A DNA stretch of 64,000 nt from Domibacillus robiginosus (GTDB lineage Bacteria; Bacillota; Bacilli; Bacillales; Domibacillaceae): the NCBI RefSeq assembly GCF_000966195.1, contig NZ_LAHL01000003.1, positions 124,001 to 188,000 on the forward strand, read 5' to 3'. The first letter of the stretch is position 1, and every line of letters begins with the position of its first letter. The notes under the pieces are model-generated. The model did no database searches and was not told where the DNA came from. It worked only from the letters and a program-made list of their open reading frames with translations. The translations under genes were made by a program, and so were the position numbers. Shown here piece after piece: positions 32,058 through 41,821 of the stretch.

Positions 32058-34136
32058 ATGGCGCTTCGCGTAGGCGGAATGGCCAGTGGCATGGACACTG
32101 AGTCTATTATTAAAGAATTAATGAACGCAGAGCGGATACCGCTTGATAAAATGAAGCAGAAAAAACAGACGCTGGAGTGGCAGCGTGATGATTACCGTTC
32201 TATGAATACATTATTGCTTGATTTCCGGACGGAACTCACACAAATGAAACTGACATCTAAGTATCGGTCAAGTTCGGTGACAACATCCGATGACTCGAAA
32301 GTAACGGCTACAGCAGCCACTTCAGCGGCACAGACATCTTACTCAATTTCCAATGTAACCCAAATAGCGTCAGCTGCATACCGAGTTGGTAAGGCTGCAG
32401 TGACATCAGGGGCGACAAAACTTGATCCTTCTAAGACATTAGAATCGCAAAAGACGAGCTCGTTGACTGGCCTGAAATGGTCTACAGGTGCAGTAGCAAG
32501 TCAGACATTAACAGGGGATGGAGATAAAGAAATTTCGCTGGTCCTAACTGGAGACGAAAAAGTTAAAATAGGAACAGATGCTGAAGGGAAATTGGAACTT
32601 GAGAAAATGTCAGTTAAAGTAAATGGGACAAGCTATAAGGTTGTATCAGGTGCTCCAACTGCTCCAGATCAAGTTACAATTTCTGAGGCAGGAACACTTA
32701 CGTTTGGCTCTGATATTGCTAAGGGTGCTTCCGTAAAAGTAGAGTATATCACAGATAAGCGTGTTCAAAAGACAACCTTAACGGCAGACGCATCTACATT
32801 TCAACTTGATCGACAAGAAATTAACAAGGAAGGCTTTAAGCTGATATCAGGCAGTAGTGAATACTTAATTGATTCAAGTGTTGATGTGACTACTAACAGC
32901 AATGGACAACGAATCGCCCAACTCGAAGGCGATAAAGGTACAGTTAATCTCACTACAGGGCTGGTGACATTCAAAGGGAGTCCTATTTCAAAGGATACTA
33001 GTATAACAGCTGAATTTAAGCAGAATTATGCGGATTTATCGATTACTTCTTATACATCAGCCAATTCAACAACTGGAGTTACGGAGAATTTTTTAATTCA
33101 GTCTTCGGAGACAATGAATCAAGTAATCAATAAAGTAAACTTATCAAATGCTGGTGTTTCCCTCATTTACGATTCATACAAGGATATGATGTCAATCACA
33201 AGGAAAGAAACAGGGAATTATCATACAACTAATGACGGAAAAGAAATGTCTATTAAAGGATCTTTCGACACAGGAGTACTTTATCTTGGTGAGGCAGAAG
33301 AAAAGGGCGGAGATAATGCCATCTTCACAATTAATGGACTTGAAACACAAAGACAGTCCAATACATTCGAGATGAGTGGCGTATCTATTACGTTAAAATC
33401 AAAATTTACAGATCCAGTTAATCTATCTGTTTCGAAAAACTCAAATGACATTTACGACAATATCAAAGGCTTTGTCGATAAATACAATACGCTAATCGGT
33501 GCCATCAGCAAGAAAACGTCAGAAGAACGCTATCGTACGTACACACCACTAACGGATGAACAGCGCGAGCAGCTTTCAGACAAGCAGCAGGAGCAGTGGG
33601 AAGAAAAAGCGAAAAGCGGCCTGCTTCGCCGTGACCCTCTTCTGACCGGGGTTTTAAATTCCATGCGCAGCAACTTCTCGCAGCCAGTGTCAAACAGTGA
33701 AACAAATGCGATGTACCGGCAGCTGGCTTCTATCGGGATTACCACTACAGCGAATTACTTAGAAGGCGGTAAGCTTGAAATTAATGAAGCAAAGTTAAGA
33801 GAAGCCATCAATACAAATCCAAATGCGGTTGAAGCTCTTTTTAGAGGCGGCAGCGATTCAAGTGCAATCGGAGAAAAAGGAATTATTCATAGACTATATG
33901 ACACCGTAAATGGAGCAATGGATAAGCTGAAAGAGCGTGCCGGCAACTCATTTTCAACAAGCCAGCAATTTACCCTTGGCCGCCAGCTTTCCACAATCGA
34001 CAGCAGCATCGACCGGTTCGAAGACCGCCTAACGCAAGTAGAAGACCGCTATTGGAAACAATTCACGGCCATGGAAAAAGCAATGCAGCAAGCAAATTCA
34101 CAGTCGTCTTATCTAATGCAGCAATTTAGTATGTAA
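32058..34136 (+). CDS. fliD: Flagellar hook-associated protein 2 (filament cap), enlarged
   Basis: A 692-residue FliD, the capping protein that helps flagellin fold at the filament tip. The conserved N-terminus has RVGGMASGMDTESIIKELMN, and the C-terminus has the coiled-coil SSIDRFEDRLTQVEDRYWKQ. The middle (about residues 80-470) is much longer than in B. subtilis FliD (498 aa in total). It has few recognisable features and is visibly more AT-rich than both ends. This fits exchange of the exposed D2-D3 domains, which often vary between strains. AGGGAGG precedes ATG 32058. Confidence 0.92.
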   Translation: MALRVGGMASGMDTESIIKELMNAERIPLDKMKQKKQTLEWQRDDYRSMNTLLLDFRTELTQMKLTSKYRSSSVTTSDDSKVTATAATSAAQTSYSISNVTQIASAAYRVGKAAVTSGATKLDPSKTLESQKTSSLTGLKWSTGAVASQTLTGDGDKEISLVLTGDEKVKIGTDAEGKLELEKMSVKVNGTSYKVVSGAPTAPDQVTISEAGTLTFGSDIAKGASVKVEYITDKRVQKTTLTADASTFQLDRQEINKEGFKLISGSSEYLIDSSVDVTTNSNGQRIAQLEGDKGTVNLTTGLVTFKGSPISKDTSITAEFKQNYADLSITSYTSANSTTGVTENFLIQSSETMNQVINKVNLSNAGVSLIYDSYKDMMSITRKETGNYHTTNDGKEMSIKGSFDTGVLYLGEAEEKGGDNAIFTINGLETQRQSNTFEMSGVSITLKSKFTDPVNLSVSKNSNDIYDNIKGFVDKYNTLIGAISKKTSEERYRTYTPLTDEQREQLSDKQQEQWEEKAKSGLLRRDPLLTGVLNSMRSNFSQPVSNSETNAMYRQLASIGITTTANYLEGGKLEINEAKLREAINTNPNAVEALFRGGSDSSAIGEKGIIHRLYDTVNGAMDKLKERAGNSFSTSQQFTLGRQLSTIDSSIDRFEDRLTQVEDRYWKQFTAMEKAMQQANSQSSYLMQQFSM

Positions 34137-34159
34137 TATAAAAAAGGAGTGACCTTCTA

Positions 34160-34564
34160 ATGGCAATAAATAACCCGCATCAGGCATATGCAAATAACTC
34201 GGTTAATACTGCGTCACCTGGTGAATTAACATTGATGCTATATAATGGATGCCTTAAATTTATTCATTTGGCTGAACGCGCAATGAAGGAAAACAATATT
34301 GAACAAAAAAATGTAAATGTACAAAAAGCACAGGCGATTATCCGCGAGCTGAGCATTACACTTAAAACAGATACGGACCTTGGTAAAAATATGCTCGCTC
34401 TTTATGAGTTTCTTCATGAACGTCTTGTTGAAGCAAACATTAAAAATGACCCAGCTATGTTAAAAGAAGTAGAAGGCTTTGTTGTTGAATTCCGAGACAC
34501 ATGGAAGCAGGTTATTCAGGAAAACCGCCGCATGCAGCAAGTGGGTGCGGGCGGGCGTGTGTAA
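34160..34564 (+). CDS. fliS: Flagellin export chaperone
   Basis: A 134-residue FliS. It binds the C-terminal D0 region of flagellin and prevents early polymerisation. Signature sequence is the N-terminal AYANNSVNTASPGELTLMLY followed by NGCLKFIHLAERAM. Helical length and ending are normal. AAAAGGAGTG precedes ATG 34160. Its stop codon shares one base with the fliT start (TAATG). A divergent paralogue lies at 35836. Confidence 0.94.
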   Translation: MAINNPHQAYANNSVNTASPGELTLMLYNGCLKFIHLAERAMKENNIEQKNVNVQKAQAIIRELSITLKTDTDLGKNMLALYEFLHERLVEANIKNDPAMLKEVEGFVVEFRDTWKQVIQENRRMQQVGAGGRV

Positions 34565-34908
34565 TGACGCCGGTTCATGACTGTCACAAAATGACGAAAC
34601 GGCTGCTGGATTTGCTTCAAGCAGCCGACGATAATCGTGACAGTCAAATTGAAGGAGTCGAGGAACTGCTTGATCAGCGCGGGGACATTCTCCCAAACAT
34701 CCAGCCCCCTTTTACAGAAGAAGAACAAAAGCTTGGGCGCGAGATCAATTTAATGAACCAGGAAATTGAAGCCCACCTGCAAAAGCTGAGCCGGGCTGTA
34801 AGGGAGGACTTACATGAGGTAAAGGTAAAAAAGCAGACGATGGGCAAATATGCAAATCCATATGAAGCACTGCAAACAGATGGTGTTTTCTACGATAAGC
34901 GTAATTAA
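34564..34908 (+). CDS. fliT: Flagellar chaperone FliT
   Basis: A 114-residue helical protein in the fliT position of the fliD operon. FliT binds FliD and helps its export. Sequence conservation is low, as is normal for Bacillus FliT; helical stretches are KMTKRLLDLLQAADDN and EIEAHLQKLSRAV. ATG 34564 overlaps the fliS stop by one base, so I prefer it over a start within fliS. Assignment rests mainly on gene order, size and helical character. Confidence 0.82.
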   Translation: MTPVHDCHKMTKRLLDLLQAADDNRDSQIEGVEELLDQRGDILPNIQPPFTEEEQKLGREINLMNQEIEAHLQKLSRAVREDLHEVKVKKQTMGKYANPYEALQTDGVFYDKRN

Positions 34909-34940
34909 AAAATCCGTGGCTCACTAAGCCCGGATTTTTT
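34907..34940. terminator. Bidirectional terminator between fliT and the short flagellin
   Basis: AAAAAATCCG pairs with CGGATTTTTT, with an inner GGCT/AGCC stem around CACTA. It can stop both convergent transcripts. Confidence 0.85.
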
Positions 34941-35736
34941 ATTTGAAGATAGCCAGAACGCCTTTGGCCAGTTCACTTGTATCACCAATTAAGATGTGAT
35001 CCGCCTGCTGGCGAATGTTTGTTAGAGCGAGCTGAATAACCTCTTTCGATATATCTGTATCACCGATCAGCGACATTCCTTTTTTTAAGTTGTCCTCCAA
35101 TACGCTTGAATTGGATAATTCATGTTCGAGAGATTCATAATAGCTGCCGATTCTGGTGAGTTCACCTGTTACGAGTGTCGTTGCTTTTTGGATTTTCGGA
35201 AACAGCTTTTTCGCTTCTTCGAATGGATCAAGCTTTGCATTTGTTAATCCAAGAGCATCCACGTTCATTGTTTGAAGCTGAATTGTCATCGTTTTACCAG
35301 AATGGCTGCCGGCGATTTGAATATTCCTGTCACTGCCAAACAAGTTGATCGTGTTAAATTCAAGGTAATTGGCGGTGTCGTCAATGGTATCAAGAATTTC
35401 ATCTAATTCCATTTGAGCTGCTTTCCGGTCTTCGTCTGCCAGCGTATCATTGGCGCTCATGACAGAAAGCTCGTATCCACGGTGAAGCTGTTTGGTTACA
35501 TGGTTTAATCCTTCATCTGCGGCACTTAAAAGAGACAGGCCGTCCTGCATATTCCGCTGGCCCCGTTCAAGACCCCGTACCTGGGCTTTCATTGTCTCTG
35601 TCATCACAAGACCAGTTGGATTCTGACTGGCTTTGCTTACCTGTGAACCGCTAGAAATTTTTTCGAGGGATTTCTTTGATTGAAGGTTATTTTTCTCATA
35701 AAGAGATTTTGAATAGGTCATGCTTTGCAATCTCAT
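34939..35736 (-). CDS. Divergent short flagellin
   Basis: A 265-residue flagellin relative. The N-terminal D0-D1 helix is clear (KSLEKISSGSQVSKASQNPT then MKAQVRGLERGQRNMQDGLS and LLSAADEGLNHV). The start MRLQSMTYSKSLYEKNN departs from the usual MRINHN pattern. The C-terminal D0-like region is degenerate: DISKEVIQLALTNIRQQADH, where normal flagellins have an Ala/Gln-rich end. There is almost no variable centre. GTG-rich upstream sequence and AAAAGGGTG favour ATG 35736 over 35763. A sigma-D-like promoter lies upstream on the minus strand, and a second FliS-like gene is divergent 99 bases away. It could be a minor or alternative flagellin. Confidence 0.85.
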   Translation of the reverse strand: MRLQSMTYSKSLYEKNNLQSKKSLEKISSGSQVSKASQNPTGLVMTETMKAQVRGLERGQRNMQDGLSLLSAADEGLNHVTKQLHRGYELSVMSANDTLADEDRKAAQMELDEILDTIDDTANYLEFNTINLFGSDRNIQIAGSHSGKTMTIQLQTMNVDALGLTNAKLDPFEEAKKLFPKIQKATTLVTGELTRIGSYYESLEHELSNSSVLEDNLKKGMSLIGDTDISKEVIQLALTNIRQQADHILIGDTSELAKGVLAIFK

Positions 35737-35774
35737 TTTCTTCACCCTTTTGTTATTTTCCATTAATATAATTC

Positions 35775-35801
35775 TTATCGGTCAAAAGGCGCAGTTTTTT
35801 A
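35775..35801 (-). promoter_or_regulatory. Sigma-D-like promoter of the short flagellin
   Basis: On the minus strand, TAAA (35801-35798) and ACCGATAA (35782-35775; consensus GCCGATAT) are separated by 15 bases, about 40 bases before the start codon. Confidence 0.68.
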
Positions 35802-35835
35802 ACAAAGTTTGAAAAAATTGAAAGGAAGTGAAAAA

Positions 35836-36201
35836 ATGAATCGAAAAAAAGCATCAAAGGCCTACACGCATACTTCTATTACAACAGCTTCTCCTAAAGA
35901 AATCGCCGTGCTTCTCCTGCAGGAAGCATTGAAATGTACTAAAAAAGCAAAAAGTACCTGGAAAGAGGCAGGCCATTTTCAGCGTAATGATCAATTAAAA
36001 AAAGCACAGCAGTGTATTGGTGAAATCATTCCTTATTTTAATGAGGAAGTGAAAGAAGGCCAGATAACAGCAGCGGTTTATTGGCATGTGTACCATTTGC
36101 TTCTTCAAGCAAACGTTCAAAAAAATATGGACAGTCTCGTAGAAGCAGAGGAAATCATCATTTCATTAATAAACGCATGGAAAGAAACTCAGAAGAAATA
36201 A
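35836..36201 (+). CDS. FliS-like chaperone paralogue
   Basis: A 121-residue FliS-family protein. Its HTSITTASPKEIAVLLLQEA aligns with NSVNTASPGELTLMLYNG of the canonical FliS at 34160. The remaining helices follow the same pattern (KKAQQCIGEIIPYF; LLLQANVQKNMDSLVEAEE). ATG 35836 follows AAAGGAAGTG. It stands divergent from the short flagellin, so a dedicated chaperone for that protein is the natural guess. It ends 103 bases before hpf. Confidence 0.82.
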   Translation: MNRKKASKAYTHTSITTASPKEIAVLLLQEALKCTKKAKSTWKEAGHFQRNDQLKKAQQCIGEIIPYFNEEVKEGQITAAVYWHVYHLLLQANVQKNMDSLVEAEEIIISLINAWKETQKK

Positions 36202-36238
36202 GTTTTTTGAAAATTCGACAAATTTTTTTGTGGATTAA

Positions 36239-36266
36239 GAAGGATTTTGGAGGGTAGATAAAGAAT
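36239..36266 (+). promoter_or_regulatory. Sigma-H promoter of hpf
   Basis: GAAGGATTT (36239-36247; consensus RnAGGAwWW) and AAAGAAT (36260-36266; RnnGAAT) are separated by 12 bases. Both are perfect matches. B. subtilis yvyD is also sigma-H (and sigma-B) controlled. A weaker sigma-B-like GGATTA-N14-GGGTAG overlaps it. Confidence 0.78.
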
Positions 36267-36304
36267 ATAAAGTTATAGCAATTAGTTGAAGGAGGAGTTC
36301 TAGC

Positions 36305-36856
36305 ATGATGAACTATAACATTCGCGGTGAAAATATTGAAGTGACTCCGGCTATTCGTGACTATGTAGAAAAAAAGATCAGCAAGCTTGAGCGCTATTTC
36401 ACCGAAACTCCTAATGCGAATGTGCACGTGAACTTAAAAACGTACAATAACACAAACGCAAAAGTAGAAGTAACGATTCCGATGAAAAATCTTGTTCTTC
36501 GCGCAGAGGAACGGAATCAGGATCTATACGCAGCCATTGATTTGATTACTGATAAACTAGAGCGCCAAATCCGTAAGCATAAAACAAAAGTCAATCGCAA
36601 GTTCCGTGAAAAAGGCGAGCCGCAGGATTATTTCGCGGTACAAGCTGATAACGCGGTTATTGAGGAAGAAAACGACGATCTGCAGGTCGTCCGGACGAAA
36701 CAATTTGACTTGAAGCCGATGGATTCAGAAGAAGCCGTTCTTCAAATGAATCTACTGGGCCATAACTTCTTTATTTACACCGATGCTGAAACAGACGGCA
36801 CAAACATCGTATATAAACGAAGCGACGGCAAATATGGCTTAATTGAAACAAACTAA
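36305..36856 (+). CDS. hpf: Long-form ribosome hibernation promoting factor
   Basis: A 183-residue HPF (YvyD). The N-terminal domain (1-105: YNIRGENIEVTPAIRDYVEKK, DLYAAIDLITDKLERQIRKH) binds the decoding region. The C-terminal dimerisation domain (125-183: KPMDSEEAVLQMNLLGHNFF) joins two ribosomes into 100S dimers in stationary phase. AAGGAGGAG precedes; ATG 36305 or 36308 could start. It is in the same place as in B. subtilis, between the fliD operon and secA. Confidence 0.95.
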   Translation: MMNYNIRGENIEVTPAIRDYVEKKISKLERYFTETPNANVHVNLKTYNNTNAKVEVTIPMKNLVLRAEERNQDLYAAIDLITDKLERQIRKHKTKVNRKFREKGEPQDYFAVQADNAVIEEENDDLQVVRTKQFDLKPMDSEEAVLQMNLLGHNFFIYTDAETDGTNIVYKRSDGKYGLIETN

Positions 36857-36872
36857 TGCTTTTCTGACGAAC

Positions 36873-36905
36873 AAGAAGCCTGTGATTCTCGCGGGCTTCT
36901 TTTTT
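36873..36905 (+). terminator. Terminator after hpf
   Basis: AAGAAGCC pairs with GGCTTCTT around a GC-containing inner part and ends in six T. Confidence 0.8.
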
Positions 36906-36964
36906 GTGTCTGCAATTCATGATATGATAAAGAGCGTGACTTTGCACGAGGAGGAAAAAAAGAG

Positions 36965-38014
36965 ATGTCAATTGGACGAAATGATCCGTGCCTGTGCGGC
37001 AGCGGAAAAAAATATAAAAAATGCTGTGGAAAAACAGAAGGAGCGGCAATTGTAGCTGTTCTGGCGGAAGAAGCAAGTTCGATTCAGCGGGAATTGATTG
37101 ATTACGCGATGGAAAACCATTCGGCTATGCTGAAAAAAGAATTTCAGCCGCTGCTTAAAGCCAACGAAACACTGCGTCAAAATGAGCAGGTTTTTTTAGT
37201 AACCTTTGAAATCTGGGCCATTTTAACGCGGACAATTAAAGAAAATGAAACGATTTTAACAAAATTCGTGAAGCGCCGTGTTCCGTCTATTTCGCGTCAG
37301 CGCACAGCGGAGATTGTATCCTCATGGGTAGATTACCGCTTTATGGCCGGTGTGATTGAATCGTGTAACGGTCCGGTCTATCAAGTGCGTGATATTTTAA
37401 CAGATGATATCTATTCAGTTCGAGCGCTTCGAAGCGTCGATCTTGCAGGGGCGTTTGTAACAGGAGCACTACTGCCACACGAATCTGATTATACATTTTT
37501 TATGACCGATTTTCATTTTGAAGCAGCACATGCCGACGCAATGGCCAGCGCTATCCAAAGCATGTACAAGGAGTCTTCTTTTGAGGATCCACAGGACTTT
37601 TTCAAGCATGATTTTGCCGGTGTTATGGATGCATTGTTTGCAGTATATGAAAAAGGGCATGCAGCCATCGATTTAACGACGCTGATGTGGTCAAAGGAAT
37701 CGCACCGTGAAACAGCCGAGCATATAGAAGCTTCTTTTGAGCAGGAACAATATGGACAGCCTGTAGCGCAGATGGCTGTGCTGCTGTGGAATTATTATTG
37801 CTCGAAAGAAGATCCAGCAGTCCGGAAGCCGGAAGTATTTACAGCTGCGATGATCGGTCTTCTTCAGGCGCACGGGCTTGTGGATGGGAAGGAATCAAAA
37901 GCAGCAATTGCCGGCCGCTATGCGATTTCTGCCGCTACGCTGTCAAAACGTCAGAAAGAAATGGAAGCAGTACTGGAAGAAAAACTGCAGGCGGCCGGAA
38001 GCGGACAAAAATAA
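36965..38014 (+). CDS. SEC-C motif protein upstream of secA
   Basis: A 349-residue cytosolic protein opening with the zinc motif [20 protein letters not shown]. It shares domain layout with the 623-residue SEC-C protein at 12277: a helical segment with LKKEFQPLLK, then SRQRTAEIVSSW, then a C-terminal helix-turn-helix-like stretch KAAIAGRYAISAATLSKRQKEM. It lacks the TPR end. GAGGAGG precedes ATG 36965. Its end lies 95 bases from secA, whose own C-terminus carries the same zinc module. Function unknown. Confidence 0.82.
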   Translation: MSIGRNDPCLCGSGKKYKKCCGKTEGAAIVAVLAEEASSIQRELIDYAMENHSAMLKKEFQPLLKANETLRQNEQVFLVTFEIWAILTRTIKENETILTKFVKRRVPSISRQRTAEIVSSWVDYRFMAGVIESCNGPVYQVRDILTDDIYSVRALRSVDLAGAFVTGALLPHESDYTFFMTDFHFEAAHADAMASAIQSMYKESSFEDPQDFFKHDFAGVMDALFAVYEKGHAAIDLTTLMWSKESHRETAEHIEASFEQEQYGQPVAQMAVLLWNYYCSKEDPAVRKPEVFTAAMIGLLQAHGLVDGKESKAAIAGRYAISAATLSKRQKEMEAVLEEKLQAAGSGQK

Positions 38015-38109
38015 ACCATATGAGTGTACGCTCACCTTCAGAAGTGGTACTATTAACTAGGAAAAATGCGAAGGTTTTGCCCTGTTGAACCTGAAAAGGA
38101 GCGTTTAAA

Positions 38110-40623
38110 ATGGGTTTATTAAATAAAGTATTTGATGCAAATAAAAAAGAGATAAAAAAGCTTGAAAAAACAGCTGTAAAAGTGGAAGCGCTGGCGGATG
38201 AAACAGCGGCGCTTTCGGATGCAGCGTTAAGAGATAAAACAAACGAATTCAAAGAGCGTTACCAAAAAGGCGAGTCACTCGATGAGCTGCTTGTGGAAGC
38301 GTTCGCGGTTGTACGGGAAGCAGCAAAGCGTGTGCTTGGGCTTTATCCGTACCGTGTACAGCTCATGGGGGGAGCCGCTCTTCACGATGGTAACATTGCC
38401 GAGATGAAAACCGGTGAGGGAAAAACGCTGACAGCGACAATGCCCGTTTATTTAAATGCCATTTCCGGCAAAGGAGTCCACGTCATTACCGTCAATGAAT
38501 ATCTGGCGTCTCGTGATGCGGAAGAAATGGGCCGCCTGTATGAGTTTCTCGGCCTGACGGTTGGCTTGAATTTAAACAGCCTGTCAAAGGAACAGAAAAA
38601 AGAAGCATACGAGTGTGACATTACGTACGGAACAAACAATGAATTGGGCTTTGATTACCTGCGTGACAATATGGTGCTGTACAAAGAACACAAGGTACAG
38701 CGTCCGCTTCACTATGCGGTCATCGATGAAGTAGACTCCATCTTAATTGATGAAGCGCGGACGCCGCTGATTATTTCTGGACAGGCAGCGAAGTCGACGC
38801 AGCTGTACATTCACGCGTTTTCATTTGTGCGTACATTAAAAGAAGAAGAAGACTTCACGGTTGATATTAAAACGAAAAGTGTGCTGTTAACCGAGGAAGG
38901 GATGACGAAAGCGGAAAAAGCATTCGGCATTGAAAACTTGTTCGATTTAAAGCATGTAGGCTTAAACCACCATATTACACAGGCGCTAAAAGCACGTGTC
39001 ACGATGCACCGCGACGTGGACTATGTGGTACAGGACGGCGAAGTGGTGATTGTTGACCAGTTTACCGGCCGTCTTATGAAAGGACGCCGCTATTCGGACG
39101 GGCTTCATCAGGCGATTGAAGCAAAAGAAGGTGTCCAGATTCAAAACGAAAGCATGACGATGGCGACGATTACGTTCCAGAACTTTTTCCGGATGTATGA
39201 AAAGCTTTCCGGCATGACTGGTACGGCGAGAACAGAGGAAGAAGAGTTCCGCAACATTTACAATATGCGCGTTGTGGCGATTCCGACCAACCGCCCGATT
39301 GCTCGTGATGACCGGGCCGATTTAATTTATGCCACAATGAACGGCAAATTTATGGCGGTTGTAGAAGACATTTATGAACGCCACCAGAAAAAACAGCCTG
39401 TTTTAGTTGGGACCGTAGCGATCGAAACATCCGAGCTGATTTCTGCCCACTTAAAGAAAAAAGGCGTTCCGCACAGCGTACTGAATGCGAAAAACCATGA
39501 AAGTGAAGCGGAGATTATTTTACACGCTGGTCAGCCGGGGGCTGTCACCATTGCGACAAACATGGCAGGGCGCGGAACTGACATTAAGCTTGGTGAAGGT
39601 GTAAAGGAAATTGGCGGGCTGGCCGTTATCGGAACGGAGCGCCACGAATCACGCCGGATCGACAATCAGCTTCGCGGACGTTCCGGTCGTCAGGGAGATC
39701 CTGGTGTGACGCAGTTTTATTTATCGATGGAAGATGAATTAATGCGCCGCTTCGGTTCAGACAATATGAAATCGATGATGGCGAAGCTTGGTATGGATGA
39801 CACGCAGCCGATTCAAAGTAAAATGGTGTCACGTGCTGTGGAGTCTGCACAAAAACGCGTAGAAGGCAATAACTTTGATGCGCGGAAACGTCTTCTTGAA
39901 TATGATGATGTATTGCGTCAGCAGCGTGAAATCATTTATAAGCAGCGCGACGAAGTGCTCGAAGCAGAGAACCTGCGCAGCATTTTAGAAGATATGGTAA
40001 CCAAGTCTATTGCGGCGACGATCGCAGCACATGCGAACAACGACGAGGAATCGGCTGAACCGTATAACGCAGAAGGCATCGCCGACACGATTAATGCCAA
40101 TTTGCTTGAAGAAGGAGCCGTGTCAGCAGATGAGCTTCGCGGCCAGGACCTTGACACGATCAGCCGTATCATTTCCGACAAAGTAACCGAGCGTTACAAT
40201 GAGCGGGAGGAACAGCTTGGCGCTGAGCAAATGCGTGAATTTGAAAAAGTCGTACTGCTTCGTGCGGTGGATTCAAAATGGATCAATCATATTGATGCGA
40301 TGGACCAGCTTCGTCAGGGTATTCACCTTCGTGCATACGGTCAAATCGATCCGCTTCGCGAGTATCAAAACGAAGGCTTTGCCATGTTTGAACAGATGGT
40401 TGCCGCTATTAATGAAGAAGCATCCAAATATGTTATGAAAGCGGAAATCCGCAGCAACCTTGAGCGTCAGGAAGTCGCAAAAGGCCAGGCGGTCAACCCG
40501 AAAGAAGAAGAAGCACCGAAAAAGAAAAAACCGCTCCGCAAAGCGCCGGAAATCGGCCGCAACGAACTGTGCCCATGCGGCAGCGGCAAAAAGTATAAAA
40601 ATTGTCATGGACTTCAGGAGTAA
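38110..40623 (+). CDS. secA: Preprotein translocase ATPase SecA
   Basis: An 837-residue SecA motor that drives secretory proteins through SecYEG. Visible are [16 protein letters not shown] (Walker A), [20 protein letters not shown] (Walker B), [15 protein letters not shown] and [12 protein letters not shown] (helicase motifs). The C-terminal zinc tail is [20 protein letters not shown]. Length equals that of Bacillus SecA. AAAAGGAGCG precedes ATG 38110. It is followed 55 bases later by prfB, as in B. subtilis. Confidence 0.97.
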   Translation: MGLLNKVFDANKKEIKKLEKTAVKVEALADETAALSDAALRDKTNEFKERYQKGESLDELLVEAFAVVREAAKRVLGLYPYRVQLMGGAALHDGNIAEMKTGEGKTLTATMPVYLNAISGKGVHVITVNEYLASRDAEEMGRLYEFLGLTVGLNLNSLSKEQKKEAYECDITYGTNNELGFDYLRDNMVLYKEHKVQRPLHYAVIDEVDSILIDEARTPLIISGQAAKSTQLYIHAFSFVRTLKEEEDFTVDIKTKSVLLTEEGMTKAEKAFGIENLFDLKHVGLNHHITQALKARVTMHRDVDYVVQDGEVVIVDQFTGRLMKGRRYSDGLHQAIEAKEGVQIQNESMTMATITFQNFFRMYEKLSGMTGTARTEEEEFRNIYNMRVVAIPTNRPIARDDRADLIYATMNGKFMAVVEDIYERHQKKQPVLVGTVAIETSELISAHLKKKGVPHSVLNAKNHESEAEIILHAGQPGAVTIATNMAGRGTDIKLGEGVKEIGGLAVIGTERHESRRIDNQLRGRSGRQGDPGVTQFYLSMEDELMRRFGSDNMKSMMAKLGMDDTQPIQSKMVSRAVESAQKRVEGNNFDARKRLLEYDDVLRQQREIIYKQRDEVLEAENLRSILEDMVTKSIAATIAAHANNDEESAEPYNAEGIADTINANLLEEGAVSADELRGQDLDTISRIISDKVTERYNEREEQLGAEQMREFEKVVLLRAVDSKWINHIDAMDQLRQGIHLRAYGQIDPLREYQNEGFAMFEQMVAAINEEASKYVMKAEIRSNLERQEVAKGQAVNPKEEEAPKKKKPLRKAPEIGRNELCPCGSGKKYKNCHGLQE

Positions 40624-40678
40624 CAGGCGTAAAACGCGCCTGCCGCTCCCTTATCAAATTAATTTAGAGGTGGACTAG

Positions 40679-41777
40679 ATGGAACTATTTGAAATTCGCA
40701 ACACGCTTGACAATTCAGCCGAAAAATTGGCGGACTTCAGGGGGTCTCTTTGACTTAGAAAACAAAGAGGCACGAATGGCGGAGCTTGAAGACCGCATGC
40801 TTGATCCTGATTTCTGGAATGACCAGCAGGGCGCACAAACGGTTATTAACGAATCGAATGCGCTAAAAGAGCTTGTGAACGAATACAAGGATTTAGTGGA
40901 AACGCAGGAAAACCTTGAAATGACGCATGAGCTTTTAAAAGAAGAGAACGATGCAGACTTGCACGAAGAGCTTGCGAATGAAACGAAAGAGTTTCAAACG
41001 CGCCTTGACAATTTTGAGCTTCAGCTTTTGCTGAGCGAGCAGCATGATAAAAATAATGCCATTTTAGAGCTTCACCCGGGTGCCGGTGGAACGGAGTCTC
41101 AGGACTGGGCGTCGCTGCTGCTCCGGATGTACACCCGCTGGGCGGAGAAGCGCGGCTTTAAAGTGGAAACCATTGATTATCTGCCGGGTGATGAAGCCGG
41201 TGTGAAAAGTGTTACCCTGCTGATTAAAGGTCATAACGCTTACGGCTATTTGAAGGCAGAAAAAGGCGTTCACCGCCTTGTGCGGATTTCACCGTTTGAT
41301 TCATCAGGACGCCGCCACACTTCTTTCGTATCATGTGAAGTAATGCCGGAATTCAATGAGGAAATTGAAATTGAAATCCGAACTGAAGATTTGAAAATTG
41401 ACACGTACCGGGCAAGCGGCGCCGGCGGTCAGCACATTAATACAACCGATTCCGCTGTTCGGATTACCCACATTCCAACAGGGGTTGTTGTCACGTGCCA
41501 GACCGAGCGTTCGCAAATTAAAAACCGTGAGCATGCAATGAAAATGCTGAAAGGGAAGTTGTATCAGCGCCGCCTGGAAGAACAGGAAGCAGAGCTTGCT
41601 GAAATTCGCGGTGAACAAAAAGAAATCGGCTGGGGAAGCCAGATCCGTTCTTATGTATTCCACCCATATTCGATGGTGAAAGACCACCGGACAAGTGAGG
41701 AAACAGGAAACATCCAGGCAGTCATGGACGGCGATTTGGATGCCTTTATTAACGCTTATCTTCGCTCCCGCCTATAA
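40679..41777 (+). CDS. prfB: Peptide chain release factor 2, expressed by programmed +1 frameshift
   Basis: A 365-residue RF2 that terminates at UGA and UAA. The first 24 codons run from ATG 40679 to a UGA at 40751; the ribosome must slip +1 on CTT and continue with GAC at 40752. The specificity tripeptide is S-P-F ([12 protein letters not shown]), and the hydrolysis motif GGQ is in [15 protein letters not shown]. Translating only the second frame gives a wrong N-terminus. A GAGGTGG site precedes the true start. Gene order secA-prfB is conserved. Confidence 0.96.
40739..40753 (+). promoter_or_regulatory. prfB recoding site
   Basis: AGG GGG TCT CTT TGA C: the internal Shine-Dalgarno-like AGGGGG, slippery CTT and the stop TGA form the conserved autoregulatory frameshift signal. 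TCT replaces the common TAT, which leaves the spacing intact. Confidence 0.94.
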
Positions 41778-41783
41778 AACAAA

Positions 41784-41819
41784 CAAACCACCTGAACCTA
41801 TTTGGTTCGGTGGTTTTTT
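41784..41819. terminator. Terminator between prfB and lytH-like gene
   Basis: AACCACCTGAACC pairs with GGTTCGGTGGTT (one bulged T) and is followed by six T on the plus strand. It may also serve the convergent gene. Confidence 0.85.
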
Positions 41820-41821
41820 CA

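Noticed and set aside
40689-40751. ATG-like start of the second prfB frame as the true start
   Set aside because: The first 24 codons in the other frame encode the normal RF2 N-terminus and end at the conserved recoding stop.
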